From contig JAEDNQ010000081.1 of NCBI GenBank assembly GCA_016302435.1, forward strand, positions 1 through 10,036: DNA of 10,036 bases, in the 5' to 3' direction. This DNA comes from Bacteroidaceae bacterium (GTDB lineage: Bacteria; Bacteroidota; Bacteroidia; Bacteroidales; Bacteroidaceae). Below are positions 7,376-10,036 of the stretch, piece after piece (within the stretch, counting starts at the first letter, position 1; every line of letters starts with the position of its first letter). A program made the position numbers and the translations under genes. The notes beneath the pieces were generated by a model. It had not been told where the DNA came from. It made no database searches and saw nothing but the letters and a program-made list of their open reading frames with translations.

Positions 7376-7441
7376 AGGTGGGTTCTATTAATTCGCTTTG
7401 TCAGATATTACTTTTTCGGTGGGAATTAATAGAACCCACCT
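7376..7441. repeat. Perfect 19-bp inverted repeat between the thioredoxin gene and fecR
   Basis: AGGTGGGTTCTATTAATTC (7376-7394) is the exact reverse complement of 7423-7441, with a 28-base loop. It fills most of the 94-bp spacer. In RNA it would be a very stable hairpin, 17 bases past the thioredoxin stop and 11 bases before the fecR start. On the minus strand it is followed by CTTTATTTACCC, a poor T-run, so it could be a leaky terminator or attenuator. Each arm shares 16 of 17 bases with the consensus of the tandem array at 1341-1440, so it belongs to one repeat family. Confidence 0.93.
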
Positions 7442-7458
7442 AAATTGAAAAGCCACTA

Positions 7459-8847
7459 TCACTCTTCTGTCAGAGCCTTGAGCGTCTCCCTTATCTCTTC
7501 GCTTGAAGGGCGCAGAGCATCGGCAGAGATGACGTTGCCCTCTGGGTCGAGGATGAAGAAACGTGGGATGCCCGTGATGTTGAGAGCCTGACTGAGGGTA
7601 TTGTTGGCAGAGGCATCGAGAATGTATTGCTGCCATGTAGGCTTGTCCTTGTCGAGCTTCCTTTGCCATGCGTTGCGGTCGCTGTCTACAGATATGCTGA
7701 CAAACTGGAGCTTACCATTGTCCTTCAGGTCCTCCACGACTTTCTCCAAGAAAGGTATCTCCTTGCAGCATGGTCCACACCATGTGGCCCACACGTCCAC
7801 GTAGGTATATTTGCCCCTGAGTGAGGCAGAAGAGACAGACGAGCCGTCGGGCTTGGTAAGAGAGAACTCAGGCAGTGGCTTGCCCTCAATGCTGAGGACC
7901 ACACGGTTGTATTCGGGCGTGAAGGCCTCAATGAACTCGGGGTAATCCTTGGCAAACTCCTTGTATGCCGTCCAGAAGACCTCTTTGTTGGTCTCATGGT
8001 CGCCATAGGAAAAGAACTGGTTGGCTACCATATATGCCATCTGCTTGCGAACACGAGGATTTGTCACATACTTGTCTGTCACATCCATGAGATCCTTGAC
8101 AGCAGGCCATGCGTCACCCTTGTACTGCATCGGCTCTTTAGCTTGCGTCACCAACCAAAGAATGGAGTTTGTGGCTAAGTAATCCACATCAGAGTTGACA
8201 TCAATGGTCTCTATGATGGCATTATACTCAGGCAAGTCTTCTGGCTTCTTGCCCTGTGAGTCTGCCACATCTTGCAGAATGCGGCTTTTGATGCTTCTAT
8301 ATTGTGCATCGAACATCTTCTGGTAATAAGCCCTCCTGTCCTTGTCCTTGATGAGCTTGACCATCTTCATGGCCTCCTTGCTGTCAGCCTCAAAACGTGC
8401 AAGCTGCTCTGCGGGGGCAGGTCCCTCTCCGTCCATCGAGCTGTATGTCATCAGGTCGTATGTCTCATACATCTTGCTGACGACCTTGCTCAAGACAGCA
8501 TTGTCGCCCGAAAAGGACAACTGGTATTCGCCATCGTCTCCCTTGGCAATATTGAGCACGGCGGTCTTTCCTTTTTCTAAGTGAACGCCAAAGACCTTGT
8601 CGTTGACAAAGATCTGCACGTCGAGTTCGCTCTCCGCCATGTCCATATCGAACGTGTAACTGCCGTCTGCCTTAACCTCCACGTCGTTGAGTTGAGCGAG
8701 GAAGAGGTTGCCCTCAGGCAGATAGTTGACGGCAAATTCATAATCCTCCCCAAGTCGGGCTGTACCCTTCAGAAGTTGGGCATAGGCGGAAGGGCTCAAC
8801 ATGCCGGCTATGGCTATGAGGCTTGCTATGAATGATTTTCTTTTCAT
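7459..8847 (-). CDS. TlpA-like thioredoxin-fold protein with DUF4369-like N-terminal domain
   Basis: The product is 462 residues from the start chosen here. An upstream in-frame ATG at 8892 would add 15 residues, but the ATG at 8847 places a clean signal peptide (MKRKSFIASLIAIAG, cleavage after AYA, residue 23) at the N-terminus. Residues about 24-115 look like the beta-rich DUF4369 domain found ahead of thioredoxins in Bacteroidetes. A mostly helical middle region follows. The C-terminal part (about 322-460) is a TlpA/redoxin fold with the active site WCGPC at 356-360, followed by a third cysteine at 361, and a cis-proline motif GIPRFF near 426-431. It should act in the periplasm or on the envelope as a thiol-disulfide reductase. 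Such proteins recur beside SusC/SusD/FecR loci with no known substrate. It is the first minus-strand gene next to the divergent sigma factor and is separated from fecR by a strong hairpin. Confidence 0.92.
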   Translation of the reverse strand: MKRKSFIASLIAIAGMLSPSAYAQLLKGTARLGEDYEFAVNYLPEGNLFLAQLNDVEVKADGSYTFDMDMAESELDVQIFVNDKVFGVHLEKGKTAVLNIAKGDDGEYQLSFSGDNAVLSKVVSKMYETYDLMTYSSMDGEGPAPAEQLARFEADSKEAMKMVKLIKDKDRRAYYQKMFDAQYRSIKSRILQDVADSQGKKPEDLPEYNAIIETIDVNSDVDYLATNSILWLVTQAKEPMQYKGDAWPAVKDLMDVTDKYVTNPRVRKQMAYMVANQFFSYGDHETNKEVFWTAYKEFAKDYPEFIEAFTPEYNRVVLSIEGKPLPEFSLTKPDGSSVSSASLRGKYTYVDVWATWCGPCCKEIPFLEKVVEDLKDNGKLQFVSISVDSDRNAWQRKLDKDKPTWQQYILDASANNTLSQALNITGIPRFFILDPEGNVISADALRPSSEEIRETLKALTEE

Positions 8848-8914
8848 TGTTAAGAAGGTGTTTTTAGATTTGATTTTGTTTCTAAAACGCAATGCAGAAT
8901 GAAAAGGACACTCA

Positions 8915-8922
8915 CAAATGTA
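8915..8922 (-). promoter_or_regulatory. Promoter-like -7 box for the thioredoxin gene
   Basis: The minus strand reads TACATTTG, an exact match to the Bacteroidetes -7 consensus TAnnTTTG, 67 bases upstream of the thioredoxin start. A -33 TTTG at the usual distance of about 20 bases is not seen; a TTTTTTG lies only 8 bases upstream. The call is therefore tentative. Confidence 0.4.
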
Positions 8923-8963
8923 CTTTTTTTCAAAAAATCTACATCACTATGCTAAATTATCCG

Positions 8964-8971
8964 TACATTTG
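8964..8971 (+). promoter_or_regulatory. Promoter-like -7 box for the ECF sigma gene
   Basis: The plus strand reads TACATTTG, matching TAnnTTTG, 117 bases upstream of the sigma start. With the flanking base on each side it forms a 9-bp inverted repeat with the minus-strand box (CAAATGTAC 8915-8923, GTACATTTG 8963-8971). No clear -33 TTTG is present at the expected distance. Confidence 0.4.
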
Positions 8972-9088
8972 CATTCAAAATGTCAGACAGCGGATGAAGC
9001 TATATGGGCAGAGCCGAGGTACGCCATGGCAAAAAAGAAAGTCTGAACAGATTCAGACCAACAGTAATAAATACAGTAACAGACACGC

Positions 9089-9643
9089 ATGGAATTGACC
9101 ACAAACATTCTCAACGATTTCCGAAAAGGCAAACTGGAGACATTCTACAAAGAAGCATACGCCAGCCTGCTCACATACGCTATGCGCCTGTTGGGCGACG
9201 ACATGTGTTTCTTGGCCGAAGACTGTGTGCAAGACTGTATATACTCATGCTATGAAAGGCGAAAAGACATTCAATCCGCCGTACAACTAAAGGCCTTGCT
9301 CTATACGTCCATTCACAACGCATGCATTTCTCTCCTTCGCAAACAGCAGTCGCGCACGAACTATTTGTCGCAGATGGACGAAGGAAAGGAGGCAGACATG
9401 ACTCAATCTATCATAGAGCAGGAAGAGCTGGATGCCATCTGCCGGACAATCGACAGTTTGCCTCCACGCCTGAAGCGCATATTCAATCTCAGTTTCGAGC
9501 AAAGCATGAAAAACGAAGAGATAGCACAACTGCTCAATCTGTCCGTCAGTGGTGTGAAGAAACAGAAACGCGACCTCATAGAAGCTGTGAGGCAAACGCT
9601 CTCACGCAAGGGCTCGAAGCTGTTGAGCATGCTTATTTGCTAA
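9089..9643 (+). CDS. ECF-type RNA polymerase sigma-70 factor
   Basis: The 184-residue protein is a compact two-domain ECF sigma factor of the kind paired with FecR in Bacteroidetes. Region 2 spans about 15-86 (FYKEAYASLLTYAMRLLGD, then AEDCVQDCIYSCYERR and LYTSIHNACISLLRKQ). Region 4 spans about 113-172, with DSLPPRLKRIFNLSFEQSMKN before a helix-turn-helix (NEEIAQLLNLSVSGVKKQK) that would contact the -35 element. It would direct RNA polymerase to the SusCD locus when FecR is signalled by SusC. The gene is divergent from the rest of the system instead of sitting upstream of fecR. The start at 9089 is the ATG that gives a normal N-terminus; there is no obvious Shine-Dalgarno, as is usual in the phylum. 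Its stop is 16 bases from the end of the convergent LysM fragment. Confidence 0.95.
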   Translation: MELTTNILNDFRKGKLETFYKEAYASLLTYAMRLLGDDMCFLAEDCVQDCIYSCYERRKDIQSAVQLKALLYTSIHNACISLLRKQQSRTNYLSQMDEGKEADMTQSIIEQEELDAICRTIDSLPPRLKRIFNLSFEQSMKNEEIAQLLNLSVSGVKKQKRDLIEAVRQTLSRKGSKLLSMLIC

Positions 9644-9648
9644 GCGTG
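9628..9648. terminator. Weak hairpin between convergent genes
   Basis: CATGCTTA (9628-9635) pairs with TAAGCGTG (9641-9648) through eight pairs, one of them G-T, around a five-base loop. It overlaps the sigma stop codon and sits between two convergent reading frames. No T-run follows on either strand, so this is only a possible bidirectional transcript end. Confidence 0.3.
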
Positions 9649-9659
9649 AAAATATGATT

Positions 9660-9830
9660 CTACCTCACCTTGAGGAGGTCACCTACCACAGGCACATAGG
9701 AGTCGTCCTTGTAGTTCATCTTGTACAGACTCTCAATGCGTATGCCGTAGAGCTGGCTGATGGAATAGAGCGATTCGCCAGACTTTATCTTGTGCCAATA
9801 GCCCTTGTACTCTTTGGCGGCCTTGCCCAT
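9660..9830 (-). pseudogene. LysM-domain protein, 3' remnant
   Basis: The minus strand encodes a LysM peptidoglycan-binding domain ending in a stop at 9660: WHKIKSGESLYSISQLYGIR, then IESLYKMNYKD and VVGDLLKVR. The longest version with an ATG is 56 residues (start at 9830), and it lacks a signal peptide or any catalytic domain. In Bacteroidales such a C-terminal LysM often ends a glucosaminidase or other cell-wall enzyme, so this is probably the tail of a larger gene. Upstream, DNA coding for a transposase in another frame takes over at about 9805-9815. The parent gene has therefore probably been cut by a rearrangement. Whether the 56-residue frame is expressed is unknown. Confidence 0.7.
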
Positions 9831-10036
9831 CCGAAGCCATTGTTCATGTCATCGAAGATGCGTTCTTTGCCGCCTCTGAGGTTATAGAACTCCACAACCT
9901 CGCGGTTGGTTGATGTATAGTCGTTGGTCAGAATGCAGCGATACGTGTATTCTCCCCCCCACAGGTCCAGAATGCCATATACACGCCGTTGCCGCTGTAT
10001 GACAAGACGGTATGCCTTGCCCTCCCACTTCTCCGT
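9785..10036 (-). pseudogene. IS1380-like transposase, truncated fragment (runs off right edge)
   Basis: The minus strand is open from the window edge to a TAA at 9785 and reads 83 residues. The segment YRCILTNDYTSTNREVVEFY and the following LRGGKERIFDDMNNGFGWAR strongly resemble the C-terminal catalytic part of IS1380-family DDE transposases, which carry Tyr-Asn-x-Arg-Gly and Asn-Asn-Asp-Phe-Gly-Trp motifs. Likeness stops after PPKS (about 9811). The last eight residues are out-of-frame LysM DNA. The normal C-terminus after this motif is missing, so the element is broken at this end. No terminal inverted repeat is visible. It may be intact upstream beyond the window. Confidence 0.8.

Larger units (their letters stand above)
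8848..9088. other. Divergent intergenic control region
   Basis: This 241-bp AT-rich region separates the minus-strand thioredoxin gene from the plus-strand sigma gene. It contains the paired promoter-like boxes described separately, and long A and T runs between them. No gene was found in it. Confidence 0.7.

Noticed and set aside
7376..7441. Terminal inverted repeats of an insertion sequence
   Set aside because: Only 28 bases lie between the arms and no transposase is enclosed. A very short non-autonomous element cannot be ruled out.
8848..8892. Fifteen extra N-terminal residues for the thioredoxin gene from an ATG at 8892
   Set aside because: These residues are basic and would precede a complete signal peptide beginning at the ATG at 8847. 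The downstream start is better.

Overview
The window reads as chromosomal DNA of a gut- or mouth-type Bacteroidales bacterium (Bacteroides/Prevotella-like). The reasons are a SusC/SusD pair, a FecR-type anti-sigma factor with a DUF4974-like tail, an ECF sigma factor, acidic sorting residues after the lipoprotein cysteines, and TAnnTTTG promoter elements. The genus cannot be fixed from the sequence alone.

Layout, left to right. Bases 1-45 hold the first 15 codons of a minus-strand HxlR-type regulator running off the left edge. Bases 46-370 carry no convincing gene. They hold a structured leader in front of the HxlR gene, small hairpins and an 11-bp inverted repeat. Then come minus-strand genes, whose transcription order is right to left: a TlpA-like thioredoxin protein (7459-8847), the FecR anti-sigma factor (6483-7364), an STN-domain SusC transporter (3035-6370), a SusD lipoprotein (1541-2950) and a lipoprotein of unknown function (371-1300). 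A plus-strand ECF sigma factor (9089-9643) diverges from the thioredoxin gene across a 241-bp intergenic region with a symmetric pair of promoter-like boxes. The right end (9660-10036) is a scar: the 3' end of a LysM-domain gene joined out of frame to an IS1380-like transposase fragment.

The genes make sense as one trans-envelope signalling and import system. SusD would capture a ligand at the cell surface and SusC would import it using TonB energy. The STN domain of SusC would report to the periplasmic part of FecR, which would release or activate the ECF sigma factor. The thioredoxin-like protein and the terminal lipoprotein are accessories of unknown substrate. No glycosidase, lyase, peptidase or sulfatase is present, so the imported substrate cannot be named.

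The most unusual structure is non-coding. One repeat family (core GGTTCTATTAATT) occurs as a perfect 19-bp inverted pair just upstream of fecR and as five tandem 20-bp units just beyond susD, so fecR-susC-susD lie between copies of the same element. The susC-susD spacer holds a second copy of the last codons and stop of susC, and the susC leader holds a 17-bp tandem duplication. No recombinase is visible in the window.
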